Positions 8,844 through 17,525 of a stretch of 64,000 nucleotides of DNA are shown here, one piece after another. The DNA lies in the NCBI GenBank assembly GCA_046520405.1, contig JBKGHI010000001.1:117661-181660 (forward strand). Reading direction: 5' to 3'. Under the pieces are notes generated by a model that saw only the letters and a program-made list of their open reading frames with translations, searched no databases and was not told where the DNA came from. The translations under genes and the position numbers were made by a program. How positions within the stretch are numbered: the stretch's first letter is position 1; each line of letters starts with the position of its first letter. This DNA is from Myxococcus sp046520405. Its GTDB lineage: Bacteria > Myxococcota > Myxococcia > Myxococcales > Myxococcaceae.

Positions 8844-8878
8844 GGCCAGCGCTCCCGCCGTGTGTGGGGGCGCTGGCC
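8844..8878 (+). terminator. Hairpin between lipoprotein and esterase genes
   Basis: GGCCAGCGC (8844-8852) pairs with GCGCTGGCC (8870-8878), giving a perfect 9-bp stem 13 bases after the lipoprotein stop. No T-run follows, so it may be a weak terminator or an mRNA-end stabiliser rather than a full stop. Confidence 0.4.
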
Positions 8879-8915
8879 TCGTCGTCATCACCGCGTCTTC
8901 GCCTTGAGTCTCTTC

Positions 8916-9872
8916 ATGATGCGCATCCTCGTGCTCGCCGCCGCGGGCCTGCTGACCGCCAGTTGCTCCACAGTGCCGGTGCCACGCGCCGCGCCGGTGG
9001 CTCGGACGGAGGGGGCTCCGGTGACGCTCCAGAACACCTTCCAGTTCGACCTCGCTTCGACCCACACGGGACGGACCCACCGGATGTTCGTATCGGTCCC
9101 CGAGGGCCCCGCGCCCGCGGCCGGTCATCCCGTCATCTATCTGCTGGATGGCGAGGCGCACTTTCCCACCCTGGACCGGCTCATTCGCGCGCTGCCCAAG
9201 CTCGCGAAAGGCTTCGGCGTCGCGGCGGAAACGCCTGTCATCGTCGGGCTGACCTACGCGGGAGACGCGGCCTCAAGCGCCCAGGCTCGTGGTGAGGACT
9301 ACACGCCGCCCGCGCCGGACGTGTCGAACACGGGGGACCGGTTCTCGAAGAAGCAGGGTGGGGCGGACCGCTTCCTGGACTTCGTGAAGAAGGAGCTGGA
9401 GCCCGCGCTTGCCGCGAAGTTGCCCATGGATGGCTCGCGCACCGCGCTGATGGGGCACTCCTATGGCGGGCTGCTGGTGCTGCACGCGCTCTTCACGCGG
9501 CCCACGGCCTTCCACAGCTTCGTGGCGGGGAGCCCGTCCATCTGGTGGAACGACCGCTACGTGCTCACCGAGAAGCAGGCCTTCCTGGAGCAGGCCTCGC
9601 GGACGCCGGTGAAGGCGCGCGTGCTGCTCACGGTGGGCGGGCTCGAGCAGACGCCGCGCAAGAGCGAGGGGGCGCGGGGCATGTTCGCGGCCCAGCGGCG
9701 GATGGTCGACAATGCGCGTGAGCTCGCCGCGGAGTTGTCTGCGACGGGGGGCGATTTCAAGGTCCAGTACCTGGAGTTTCCCGGCGAGGACCACTACGGC
9801 TCATGGCTTCCCCTGCTGAACCGGGGACTGCAGTTCTTTTCCGCTCCCGCGCTGCTCCCAGGCGCCGACTGA
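8916..9872 (+). CDS. Esterase of the siderophore-hydrolase type (Fes/IroE/BesA family)
   Basis: 318 residues starting MMRILVLAAAGLLTASC, a lipoprotein-like or cleavable export signal. The fold is alpha/beta hydrolase of the esterase-D group. GHSYGGLLVLHALF carries the nucleophilic Ser, SFVAGSPSIWWND is a hallmark block of periplasmic siderophore esterases such as IroE and BesA, and GEDHYGS supplies the His. Expected action is hydrolysis of ester bonds in a ferric or apo siderophore in the periplasm. It follows the receptor and lipoprotein on the same strand, 85 bases after the latter. A general carboxylesterase role cannot be excluded. Confidence 0.75.
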   Translation: MMRILVLAAAGLLTASCSTVPVPRAAPVARTEGAPVTLQNTFQFDLASTHTGRTHRMFVSVPEGPAPAAGHPVIYLLDGEAHFPTLDRLIRALPKLAKGFGVAAETPVIVGLTYAGDAASSAQARGEDYTPPAPDVSNTGDRFSKKQGGADRFLDFVKKELEPALAAKLPMDGSRTALMGHSYGGLLVLHALFTRPTAFHSFVAGSPSIWWNDRYVLTEKQAFLEQASRTPVKARVLLTVGGLEQTPRKSEGARGMFAAQRRMVDNARELAAELSATGGDFKVQYLEFPGEDHYGSWLPLLNRGLQFFSAPALLPGAD

Positions 9873-9888
9873 GCCCGCGGGCGCGGGC
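9873..9888. terminator. GC-rich stem between convergent genes
   Basis: GCCCGCG-GG-CGCGGGC directly follows the esterase stop and sits between two convergent genes. It has no T-run. A role in ending one or both transcripts is plausible but weakly supported. Confidence 0.3.
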
Positions 9889-9912
9889 GATAGAAGGGGC
9901 ACCAGGCCGCGG

Positions 9913-10347
9913 TCAGGTACGGAGGACGGCGACCGCTTCGACTTCGAAGAGCATGCCGTCCAGCGCCAGCCGCGGAACGGGAATCAGCGTGCAGGTTGGC
10001 TTCATGCCGCCGTTCCAGGCTGCGTCCAGCTCGGGTCCGATGATGCCGAGCTTGGCCTCCGTGTGGTCCACCACGAGCATCGTGAGCTTGGCGACGTCTT
10101 TGACGCTGGCTCCCACGGACTCCAGGGCCGTGCGAACGTTCCGGAACGCCTGGCGTACCTGGAGGCGGAAGTCTGGCTCGAGCGCCCCGGTCTCTCGCTC
10201 CCCGCCTTGCCCCGCCAGGTAGATGAGCCGGGTGCCAGGCGCAACCTGGGCCACGTGCGAGAAACCGTAGGGGGCGGGGTCGAACAGCCCCTTGGGATTC
10301 GACAGGACGAGCGGCGAGGTCTGCGAGGGCTCAGCGGTCTTTTCCAT
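9913..10347 (-). CDS. Rid family protein (RidA/YjgF/YER057c/UK114), probably not canonical RidA
   Basis: 144 residues covering one Rid domain: SNPKGLFDPAPYGFSHV near the N-terminus, FRNVRTALESVGASVKDVAK in the middle and PVPRLALDGMLFEVEAVAVL at the end. The family forms trimers, and RidA itself hydrolyses reactive 2-aminoacrylate imines. The conserved substrate-binding Arg of RidA, in the PAR motif before the last strands, is replaced here (KPTCTL), so this probably belongs to another Rid subfamily with different or no deaminase activity. It is convergent with the esterase and 235 bases from the next gene, so probably monocistronic. Confidence 0.85.
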   Translation of the reverse strand: MEKTAEPSQTSPLVLSNPKGLFDPAPYGFSHVAQVAPGTRLIYLAGQGGERETGALEPDFRLQVRQAFRNVRTALESVGASVKDVAKLTMLVVDHTEAKLGIIGPELDAAWNGGMKPTCTLIPVPRLALDGMLFEVEAVAVLRT

Positions 10348-10582
10348 GACGCACCTGTAGGGGTTCTGGAGCCTGCGTCTCCAGGTTCAGACCCGACTAT
10401 GAGAGCGAGCACCCGTCGCTTCAATGAATTCCAGACACGGCTGCCTGCGTGACTGCCAGACCGGGACCTCCTCGCCAGCGTCTGGGGACTCCGCGGCATG
10501 CGGGGTTGCGATGCCATCCAGAGGCCACACCGGCGTGCAGCGACATGCCTGTTGTCGCCGGCGCACCATTCCCCATGGGATT

Positions 10583-13042
10583 TCATGCCTCCGAGCGGAG
10601 CACGGTCATCGGGTCCACACGCGAGGCGCGTCGGGCCGGCAGCCAGCTCGCGAGCAGCGCCACGCCGAGCAGCAGCACCGCCACCGCGATGAAGACGAGC
10701 GGGTCCGTGGTGCTCACCCCGTACACGAGCCCCGCCAGCATCTGGCTCAAGCCCACCGCCCCCAGCACGCCGAGGACGATGCCCAGCCCCGCGAGCCGCG
10801 CCGCCTGCCGGAGCACCATCCGCAGCACGTCTTCCGCCGTCGCTCCCAGCGCGAAGCGGATGCCGAATTCCCGCGTGCGCTGCGCCACCGCGTAGGACAC
10901 GACGGCCGCCAGGCCCGCCACCGAGAGCAGCAGCGCCACCGCGCCGAAGGCGCCCAGCAGCAGGAGGCTGAAGCGTCTGGGGGCGAGCGAGCCCGTGAGC
11001 AGTCCCTCCACCGTGGACAGGCGCGCGGGCAGCTCGGGCGCCAGCTCCCGCAGTACCGGCCGCGCCGCGGTGACCAGGGCGGCGGAGCCCATCGGACCGT
11101 GTACGGCGAGGTGGAAGCGGGACGAGGCGCGCGGACGCTGCCGGGTGCTGCCATAGAACATGGGCCTGGGCGCGTCAGCCAGCCCTTGCTCCCGCACGTC
11201 GCCCACCACGCCGACGATGGTGAAGGGACGCAGGTCTCCGTCCATGTTGCCGAACTGGATGAGCTTGCCCAGCGGGTCCTCGTGGGGCCAACGGGCCTTG
11301 GCGAGCGACTCACTGATGACGGCCACGTGTGGCGCGTCGGCGGTGTCGCCCGCGTCGAACAGGCGGCCGCGCACGAGCGGGATGCCGAGCGCAGTGAAGT
11401 AACCCTCGCTCGCCGCGCGGTACTCGGCGGTGCCGGCGCGCTCGCGCTCGTGCGCCAGCCGCCCGAAGTCGTCGAAGTCCTTCACCTCGTCGGGGCGGTT
11501 CAATATCAGGAAGGTGCCGTACCCCGACGGGCTGCCCTCCAGCGGGAAGTTGCTGACGGCGCCCACCGCGCGCACGCCGGGCAGCGCCGCCAGCCGCGAG
11601 ACGAGGTGCTCCTGCAACTGCAGGTTGCGCTGCCCCTGCGCCGCGTCTTCTGCCGGAGGGAGGACGAGGCTGAGCACCGCGACATCCTCGGTGCGATACC
11701 CCGGGTCCAGGGAGAGCAGCCCCATCAGGCTCCGCCCCAGGAGCGCCGCGCCCACCAGGAGGACCAAGGCGAGCGCGAGCTGGCCCACGACGAGGGCCCG
11801 GCGCGTGCGCTCGGCGCCGCCTCCGCCGCTGTGTGTGCGCCCGGCGCCGGCCAGCGCAGCGCCCGGAGGCTGCCTCGCCGCGCGCAGGGCCGTCAGCAAT
11901 CCCAGCCCCAACGCGAGCAGCAGGGAGAGCCCGAGGGTGAAGAGGAGCACCGTGGCATTCACCCCCACCTCGTCGACGCGGGGCAGGTGGCCCGGCTCGG
12001 CCGCGAGCAGCGCGCTCACGCCCCAGGCGGCGAGCACGGCCCCCAGTGCTCCTCCCGTCAGCGACAGCAGCAACGACTCCATGAGGAAGCGCCGAATCAA
12101 CGCGCCGGGCCCCGCGCCCAGGGCCACGTGGATGGCCAGCTCCCTTGCCCGGGTGGCCGCGCGGGCGAGCAGCAGGTTCGTGACGTTGGCGCCCGCCACC
12201 AGCAGCAGGAAGGCCGCGGCGCCCGACAGCAGGTAGAGCGTGGGCCGCACGTGGCCCACCAGGCTCTCCTGCAAGGGCTCCACGGCGACGTCATGCATGT
12301 TCGTGTCCCGGCCGTACTGGGCCTTGATTTCACGGGCGACGTGGGTGAGCTCCGCTCGCGCGGCCTGGAGGTCGACGCCATCCGCCAGCCTTCCCACCAC
12401 CTGCCAGTTGTGGGCGGTGCGGCTGGGCAGGGGGACCTCCAGCTCGCGCGGAATCCACAGCTGCGTGCCCACCGGGTAGTCGAAGGACTCGGGCATCACG
12501 CCCACCACGGTGTAGGAGCGCCCCTCGAAGGTGAGGGTGTCCGATAGGGGCAGGGGCCGTGCGCCCAGGTAGCGCTTCCAGAAGGACTGGCTCACCACCA
12601 CCACGGGGGCGCCTCCCGGCTGCTGCTCCTCCTCCTCGAAGAGGCGGCCCTGAGCGGGTCGCACCGCGAAGGCGGGGAAGAAGTTTCGCGAGGCGAGCGC
12701 CAGCGTGGCGAAGGTCGGTTCGTCGGCGCCCGTGACGGCGACGCTCGCCGCTCCCGACACCTGGGCCAGCGCCGTGACGGTGCGCGAGCGCGTTCGCACA
12801 TCCTCGAAGTCGGGGTCCGAGAAGCGGATCAGGTGGCCCTCCGCGGCGCGCTCGGAGAGCTCCACCAGGCGCTCGGGGCGCGGGTAGGGCAGGGGGCGCA
12901 GCAGCACCCCTTCCACCACGCTGAAGAGCGCGGTGCTCGCGCCGATGCCCACCGCCAGCATCAGGACGCACCCCAGCGTGAAGCCGGGGCTGCGGCCCAG
13001 TGAGCGCAGGCTCTGGCGCAGTCCACCCAGAACGGTATCCAT
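10583..13042 (-). CDS. Orphan MacB/FtsX-like ABC permease (ADOP type)
   Basis: 819 residues from MDTVLGGLRQSLRSL; GGGGAGATGTCACG precedes this ATG, so it is preferred over in-frame starts upstream. The layout is TM helix (about 20-45), MacB-like periplasmic core (about 60-240), three TM helices with a first FtsX domain (about 270-390), another helix near 430 followed by a second periplasmic region, and a C-terminal FtsX domain ending PARRASRVDPMTVLRSEA. This duplicated arrangement without its own ATPase is the acidobacterial duplicated orphan permease type, common in Acidobacteria and myxobacteria. No ATPase gene is adjacent. Substrate is unknown. Confidence 0.85.
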   Translation of the reverse strand: MDTVLGGLRQSLRSLGRSPGFTLGCVLMLAVGIGASTALFSVVEGVLLRPLPYPRPERLVELSERAAEGHLIRFSDPDFEDVRTRSRTVTALAQVSGAASVAVTGADEPTFATLALASRNFFPAFAVRPAQGRLFEEEEQQPGGAPVVVVSQSFWKRYLGARPLPLSDTLTFEGRSYTVVGVMPESFDYPVGTQLWIPRELEVPLPSRTAHNWQVVGRLADGVDLQAARAELTHVAREIKAQYGRDTNMHDVAVEPLQESLVGHVRPTLYLLSGAAAFLLLVAGANVTNLLLARAATRARELAIHVALGAGPGALIRRFLMESLLLSLTGGALGAVLAAWGVSALLAAEPGHLPRVDEVGVNATVLLFTLGLSLLLALGLGLLTALRAARQPPGAALAGAGRTHSGGGGAERTRRALVVGQLALALVLLVGAALLGRSLMGLLSLDPGYRTEDVAVLSLVLPPAEDAAQGQRNLQLQEHLVSRLAALPGVRAVGAVSNFPLEGSPSGYGTFLILNRPDEVKDFDDFGRLAHERERAGTAEYRAASEGYFTALGIPLVRGRLFDAGDTADAPHVAVISESLAKARWPHEDPLGKLIQFGNMDGDLRPFTIVGVVGDVREQGLADAPRPMFYGSTRQRPRASSRFHLAVHGPMGSAALVTAARPVLRELAPELPARLSTVEGLLTGSLAPRRFSLLLLGAFGAVALLLSVAGLAAVVSYAVAQRTREFGIRFALGATAEDVLRMVLRQAARLAGLGIVLGVLGAVGLSQMLAGLVYGVSTTDPLVFIAVAVLLLGVALLASWLPARRASRVDPMTVLRSEA

Positions 13043-13168
13043 CGTGACATCTCCCCGGCGCCGATCAGCGGCCTCCGGGGCGCCTACGCTCAGGCTGGCG
13101 AGCGATTGCATGACCCGGCTGTTTTCGGCACGTTGGGGGCCGGCACCCGTGGAGAACGGAGGGGAATC

Positions 13169-13984
13169 ATGGGACCGCTCGAAGAGCAAAGCACCGACGC
13201 GCTCATCCAGATTTCACTGGAAGGTGACGAGGAGGATGACCGCGCCTGGGACGCCATCTGGGCGCTGCGCCGCCGTGGGACGCGCGAGGTGCTGGACGCC
13301 GCCATCCAGCTTGTTCGCGCTCCCTCCGCGAAGGCGCGGGGGCGCGGCGCGGACATCCTTGGTCAGCTCGGAGGAAAGAATCGCACCTTTCCGGCGGAGT
13401 GTTGCGAAGCGCTGCGGGACCTGCTTCGGCGCGAGCAGGAGCCCGCCGTCCTTCTTTCGGCCGGCGTTGCGCTGGGACACCTGCACGAGCCTTGTGCCCT
13501 TGATGAACTCGTCAAGCTGGCGAGCCATCCTTCCGACGAGGCACGGTATGGCGCGGCGCATGGACTGGCTGTCCTGGGGGCGCCGGAAGCTGTTGAGGCG
13601 CTCATCCGGCTTTCAACGGACGAGGACCGCGACGTCCGGGACTATGCGACCTTTGGCCTGGGCTCGATGATGGAGGACGTCGACACACCCGCGCTGCGGG
13701 ATGCGCTCGCGGCGCGGCTCGGCGAAGAGGACATTGAGATTTTCGGGGAGGCCCTGGTGGGCCTCGCGGACCGGAAGGACCCACGCGCGATCGAGCCTGT
13801 ACGCGCGGCGCTCTGTGGTGAGGAGGTGACGGTGTATGTGCTCGAATCCGCCGCGTCCCTGGGCGACCCGAGCTTCCACCCACTGCTCCTCGCCATTCGA
13901 GATAGACAGAGGGCCGCTGATGACTACTTCCAGCACGTCCTGGATGACGTCATCTCCCAGTTCGAGCAGCGAGAGCAGGACTGA
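13169..13984 (+). CDS. HEAT-repeat protein
   Basis: 271 residues starting MGPLEEQSTDALIQISLEGD; GGAGGGGAATC in front of the ATG fixes the start. The body is a run of about 30-residue helical repeats of HEAT/PBS-lyase type, for example AVLLSAGVALGHLHEPCALDE, ARYGAAHGLAVLGAPEAVEA and VRDYATFGLGSMMEDVDTPA. Such solenoids act as protein-interaction scaffolds, and no enzyme motif is present. There is no signal peptide, so it is probably cytoplasmic. It is divergent from the permease with 126 bases between the starts. Confidence 0.8.
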   Translation: MGPLEEQSTDALIQISLEGDEEDDRAWDAIWALRRRGTREVLDAAIQLVRAPSAKARGRGADILGQLGGKNRTFPAECCEALRDLLRREQEPAVLLSAGVALGHLHEPCALDELVKLASHPSDEARYGAAHGLAVLGAPEAVEALIRLSTDEDRDVRDYATFGLGSMMEDVDTPALRDALAARLGEEDIEIFGEALVGLADRKDPRAIEPVRAALCGEEVTVYVLESAASLGDPSFHPLLLAIRDRQRAADDYFQHVLDDVISQFEQREQD

Positions 13985-14009
13985 GCCGCTGGCGCCGTCT
14001 CCCTGGCCT

Positions 14010-14924
14010 TCATCCTCTTTCGTCGCCTTCGGCGTAGACAGGGGTGTGGCCAAGGTTGCGGTCCACCACGGTGAAGCCGGAGGACTGGTAGAGGGCGACG
14101 GACGCCGGGTTGTCCTCGAAGGCGTAGACGATGGCCTGCCTGGCTCCCATCAGGTGCATGCGCCGGAGCCCCTCGTGCAGGAGCGCGCGCACGAGCCCTC
14201 GCCGCCGGTGCTCTGGGACGCAGGTGGCTGGCTCGAATTCGCCCACCGCGTTGGCCTCGTCGAGCCACCCGAGTGTACAAGCCGCGAGGGTGCCGTCGGG
14301 TGCCTCCGCGACGAGGTCCAACGCGGGCTGGTAGCGCGGCGCCTCCATGAGCCGGGCGTACACCTCCGTCGTCATCCGCTCGGTGCCAAAGCCGCGCCGG
14401 TGGACGAGGGCGCGCGCGGCCACCTCCTCGGGGCCTCTCACCGCCCGCACCCGGTAGCCCGTGGGTGGCGGAGGCGGTGGGGGCGGCAGCGCGAGGAGCG
14501 GCTGAGCGAGGTGCAGGTAGCATCCGCCCGCGGTGCGCCGCCAGCCCCGCTGGTTCAGCGCAGCGAGCAGCGGTCCGTTGCTCTCCAGCGCCCAAAGGGT
14601 GGTCGGCTGCGCCGTGTTCCCTTGGCGTGCGCGCACCCAGGGCTGAATGTCCTGGGCGAAGGCATCCGCATGCGCGAGCGGGTGGACGAACAGGTCCACG
14701 TCGCCATTGCTGTATGCCCACGCAAAGCCAGCGAGCTGCCCGGGAGCGTGCTCCCACAGAATGATGTCCTCCCGCGGGCGCACCTGGGCATTGCGCAGCA
14801 GGCGCCAGGTCAGGTCCCCTCCCGTGCATTCCACATGGGGGCCGCGCTCCGCCCAGGCCCGCGTCACGAGGTGGGCCATGGCCTCGAGGTCGGCCATTTC
14901 GCGATAGGGACGGAGGCAGGACAT
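14010..14924 (-). CDS. Tandem GNAT-fold N-acetyltransferase
   Basis: 304 residues with two acetyltransferase halves. The first (about 1-145) is degenerate. The second (about 155-304) has the acetyl-CoA-binding signature VPEHRRRGLVRALLHEGLRR followed by YAFEDNPASVALYQSSGF, the usual GNAT motif A and C-terminal block. A poly-proline stretch of nine prolines at about 148-156 links the halves. Double-GNAT proteins include mycothiol synthase, but nothing here ties this gene to that role. Acceptor substrate is unknown. It is convergent with the HEAT gene, 25 bases away. Confidence 0.8.
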   Translation of the reverse strand: MSCLRPYREMADLEAMAHLVTRAWAERGPHVECTGGDLTWRLLRNAQVRPREDIILWEHAPGQLAGFAWAYSNGDVDLFVHPLAHADAFAQDIQPWVRARQGNTAQPTTLWALESNGPLLAALNQRGWRRTAGGCYLHLAQPLLALPPPPPPPPTGYRVRAVRGPEEVAARALVHRRGFGTERMTTEVYARLMEAPRYQPALDLVAEAPDGTLAACTLGWLDEANAVGEFEPATCVPEHRRRGLVRALLHEGLRRMHLMGARQAIVYAFEDNPASVALYQSSGFTVVDRNLGHTPVYAEGDERG

Positions 14925-14939
14925 CCCTCCACTTTACAC

Positions 14940-15202
14940 GAGGCTGGGGTGGCCCGCCGCGAGGGATTCCGGCGGACCCGGCGCACCCACGCATCAACAA
15001 CGTCCTGGAGGCCCTGGTCGCGGAAACGAATTCGGGTCTGGCGTCCTTCGAGCGCATCAAGACGTTTCGCGTGTCGCCCGGTCCGTTCACGGTGGATGGT
15101 GGCGAACTCACGGCGTCGCTGAAGGTCAAGCGTCACGCGGTCGTCCGGAAGCACGCGGCGTTGATTGCGTCGATATATGGGGCCGTGGAGGCGCCGCGCT
15201 AA
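14940..15202 (+). pseudogene. C-terminal remnant of an acyl-CoA synthetase
   Basis: This frame has no plausible start but ends at TAA (15200-15202) after an acyl-CoA synthetase tail: NSGLASFERIKTFRV, then LTASLKVKRHAVVRKHAALI. In long-chain acyl-CoA ligases, LASFERIK followed by a TPTLKVKR-like motif containing the catalytic lysine region lies at the extreme C-terminus. About 70 residues match; sequence before 14980 no longer looks like the family. The N-terminal 500 residues are absent from the window, so this is a truncated relic. Third-position G/C bias is still strong, suggesting fairly recent loss. Confidence 0.6.
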
Positions 15203-15459
15203 ACGACCGTTCGACAGGCGGGGGTACCCCGGCGTCCCTCTGCCGACCTGCCGGCTACTCAGGCCCCCGTCCTGCCTGCCACTCCAGGTCCGGCTGGCAC
15301 ACCGCTCGTATGGATGCCTGTCTCGCTGTTAACGTCTTTGAGCGCTCCCCTGCCTTGAGGGAATGGCTGGGGGGCGCCCTGGGTAGTATGAGCGGCATGT
15401 GGGTGTGATTCGGCCTCAGTAAGCCGTGCGCACGCTTCCCCACCCGAAGGCCTGAAACG

Positions 15460-16092
15460 ATGGACTGCACCTCGGAATCTCGACCTGTGACGTTGGGCGG
15501 CCGCCGGCTCGCCCCCCACTTTCATGCCTGCGCGTTCTTCCATGGCGCCCAGGAGGAGTACCGGGTCCTCGCGCCTTTCATCCAGGAAGGGCTGCAGGGC
15601 GGTGAGAAGGCTGTCCATGTGACGGACCCCCGGCTGGTCGAGGACCATCTCAAGAACCTGGCGGCCACGGGCATCGACGCGGACGGGTGTTGCGCTCGTG
15701 GACAACTGGAGGTGCTCACCTGGGAGCAGGGGTACCTCAAGGACGGGTGTTTCAACCCCGATTCGATGTTCGCGATTTTCGAGCAGGCCATCGCCCAGAG
15801 CGAGGCCGCTGGGTACCCGCGCCTGCGCATCATCGGGCACATGGAGTGGGCGCTGGAGAAGCGCCCCGGCGTCGAGCAGCTCCTCGCGTACGAGGCCCGG
15901 GTCAATGCTTTCTTGAATGAGAAGAAGCAGCCCGCGGTCTGCGTTTACGACGTCGAGCGCTTCGATGCCGCCACGATGATGGATGTGCTGCGCACCCATC
16001 CCCTGGTGCTCATCGGGGGGATGCTTCACGAGAACCCCTTCTTCGTGTCCCCGAACGAGTTCCTGCGAGACCTTCAGGCGCGAGCCTCCTGA
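15460..16092 (+). CDS. MEDS domain sensor protein
   Basis: 210 residues from ATG at 15460. HFHACAFFHGAQEEYRVLAPF, then GLQGGEKAVHVTDP and ALEKRPGVEQLLAYEARVNA follow the MEDS (methanogen/methylotroph DcmR sensory) domain pattern across nearly the whole protein. There is no DNA-binding or kinase domain on the chain. MEDS domains are thought to sense small ligands and regulate partners. The gene is followed 75 bases later by a soluble histidine kinase on the same strand, so the two are probable partners. I see no nearby response regulator. Confidence 0.8.
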   Translation: MDCTSESRPVTLGGRRLAPHFHACAFFHGAQEEYRVLAPFIQEGLQGGEKAVHVTDPRLVEDHLKNLAATGIDADGCCARGQLEVLTWEQGYLKDGCFNPDSMFAIFEQAIAQSEAAGYPRLRIIGHMEWALEKRPGVEQLLAYEARVNAFLNEKKQPAVCVYDVERFDAATMMDVLRTHPLVLIGGMLHENPFFVSPNEFLRDLQARAS

Positions 16093-16167
16093 TGGCGAGG
16101 ATGCCTCCCTCCGGGTGGCACCTGTCTTTGCCCAGGTACGCGGCGTCCAGAACCGTTCTCTCCGACA

Positions 16168-17388
16168 GTGTCCGCTCCTTCTGAAGAGTTGCAGGTGCTG
16201 CGTCGCCAGGTGCGCGACCTCGCCGCGCTGCTCGCCCTGCCGTCGCTCTGGCGGGGGCTGGCGCCGGCCTTCATCGCGTCGAGCCTCGTCGATGTGCTCC
16301 GCAACGTCCTCCGGCCAGACGTTGTCTATGTGAGCATGGACGTCGGCGCTGGCGAGCCCCGGTCCGAGACCTGCTGGCCACTGGCGCCCTCCGACGGGGT
16401 CCGCAAGGCGTGCCAGCGGTGGTGCATGGAGGCCCCGCTCAATACCCCGTGGACGGAGCCCCACCCACTTCAGCCCGGCGAGCTGCGGTTGCTCCGCATG
16501 AATCCCGAAGGACTGGCGACAGGCGGCGGCGTGGTGCTCGTGGGGAGCGGCCGAGCGGACTTCCCCAATCAGCAGGACCGCTATCTGCTCCAGGTGGCCG
16601 TGGGGCAGGCCGTCATCTCCATCAATGACGCCGAGCTCCTCGCGCGAGAGCGACGCGCCCGGAGCGAGGCGCAAGAGGCGGTGCGCCTGCGCGACGAGTT
16701 TCTCTCCGTGGCAGCCCACGAGCTGAGGACGCCCCTGACCTCGCTCCGCCTTCAGCATGAGCTCGTCGTTCGCGCGCTCCCTTCGGAAGCCCTGGCCCGC
16801 GTCCAGGGCCGGCTGCTCGGCGCCCAGCGTCAGGTGACGCGGCTGTCGGAGCTGGTGGAGAGCCTCCTGGACGTCAGCCGCATCGTGGCGGGCAAGCTGC
16901 AAATGAACCTGGCCAACGTCGACCTCGTTCGTGTCGTGCAGGATGTGGTCGAGCGGATGCGGGAGATTTTCAGCCAGGCCGGTTGCGACGTCGAGGTGCT
17001 CGCGAATGGCCCCATTCACGGCAGTTGGGATGCCTTTCGGCTCGACCAGGTGGTGGTCAACCTGCTGACGAACGCCGCGAAGTACGGCGCTGGCAAGCCC
17101 ATCCGTGTGGCCCTGGATGCCGACGCGGAGCATGCACGCATCACCGTGCGCGATGAAGGCATCGGTATCGCGCCGGAGGCACTGCCTCGGCTCTTCGGAA
17201 AATTCGAGCGCGCCGTTTCGGGGCGCCACTACGGCGGGCTCGGGCTGGGGCTGTTCATCTGCCGGCAGATTGTCGAGGCGCTCGGCGGGCACGTGTCCGT
17301 GGAGAGTGTTCCCATGGCCGGCTCCCTCTTCACGGTGGTCCTGCCGCGAGTTGCTGCCGTACCGAGCGACTCGCCCAAGAATCCGTGA
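16168..17388 (+). CDS. Soluble sensor histidine kinase
   Basis: 406 residues from GTG (MSAPSEELQVLRRQ). Residues about 25-155 form a GAF-like sensory region with no membrane segment. The phospho-acceptor box SVAAHELRTPLTSLRL puts the active His at residue 184. The ATP-binding domain has the N box (DQVVVNLLTNAAKYG), G1 (DEGIGI), F box (LFGKFERA) and G2 (GGLGLGLFICRQIVEALGG). It should autophosphorylate and pass phosphate to a response regulator encoded elsewhere. The upstream MEDS protein is the probable ligand sensor. A short coiled-coil (about 155-178) joins sensor and kinase domains. Confidence 0.88.
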   Translation: MSAPSEELQVLRRQVRDLAALLALPSLWRGLAPAFIASSLVDVLRNVLRPDVVYVSMDVGAGEPRSETCWPLAPSDGVRKACQRWCMEAPLNTPWTEPHPLQPGELRLLRMNPEGLATGGGVVLVGSGRADFPNQQDRYLLQVAVGQAVISINDAELLARERRARSEAQEAVRLRDEFLSVAAHELRTPLTSLRLQHELVVRALPSEALARVQGRLLGAQRQVTRLSELVESLLDVSRIVAGKLQMNLANVDLVRVVQDVVERMREIFSQAGCDVEVLANGPIHGSWDAFRLDQVVVNLLTNAAKYGAGKPIRVALDADAEHARITVRDEGIGIAPEALPRLFGKFERAVSGRHYGGLGLGLFICRQIVEALGGHVSVESVPMAGSLFTVVLPRVAAVPSDSPKNP

Positions 17389-17525
17389 CGGGATGAAGCG
17401 TTCGAACACGAAGTCAAAGCGAGCATTGTCAACGGCGGCTTGAAAGCCCGTTTCCCACGGGGCCCTTCACCGGGCGGTGACCGGGGCGCATGTTGTTCGC
17501 GGGAGCCGCGACGAAAGGAACTGCC

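Noticed and set aside
10424..12547. 707-codon open frame antisense to the ABC permease
   Set aside because: GC-rich shadow of the permease codons, with no start signal and His/Gln/Arg-rich composition.
15259..17409. Very long open frame antisense to the MEDS and kinase genes
   Set aside because: It mirrors the codon positions of two well-identified genes; the sequence is low-complexity Arg/His/Gln with no domain.
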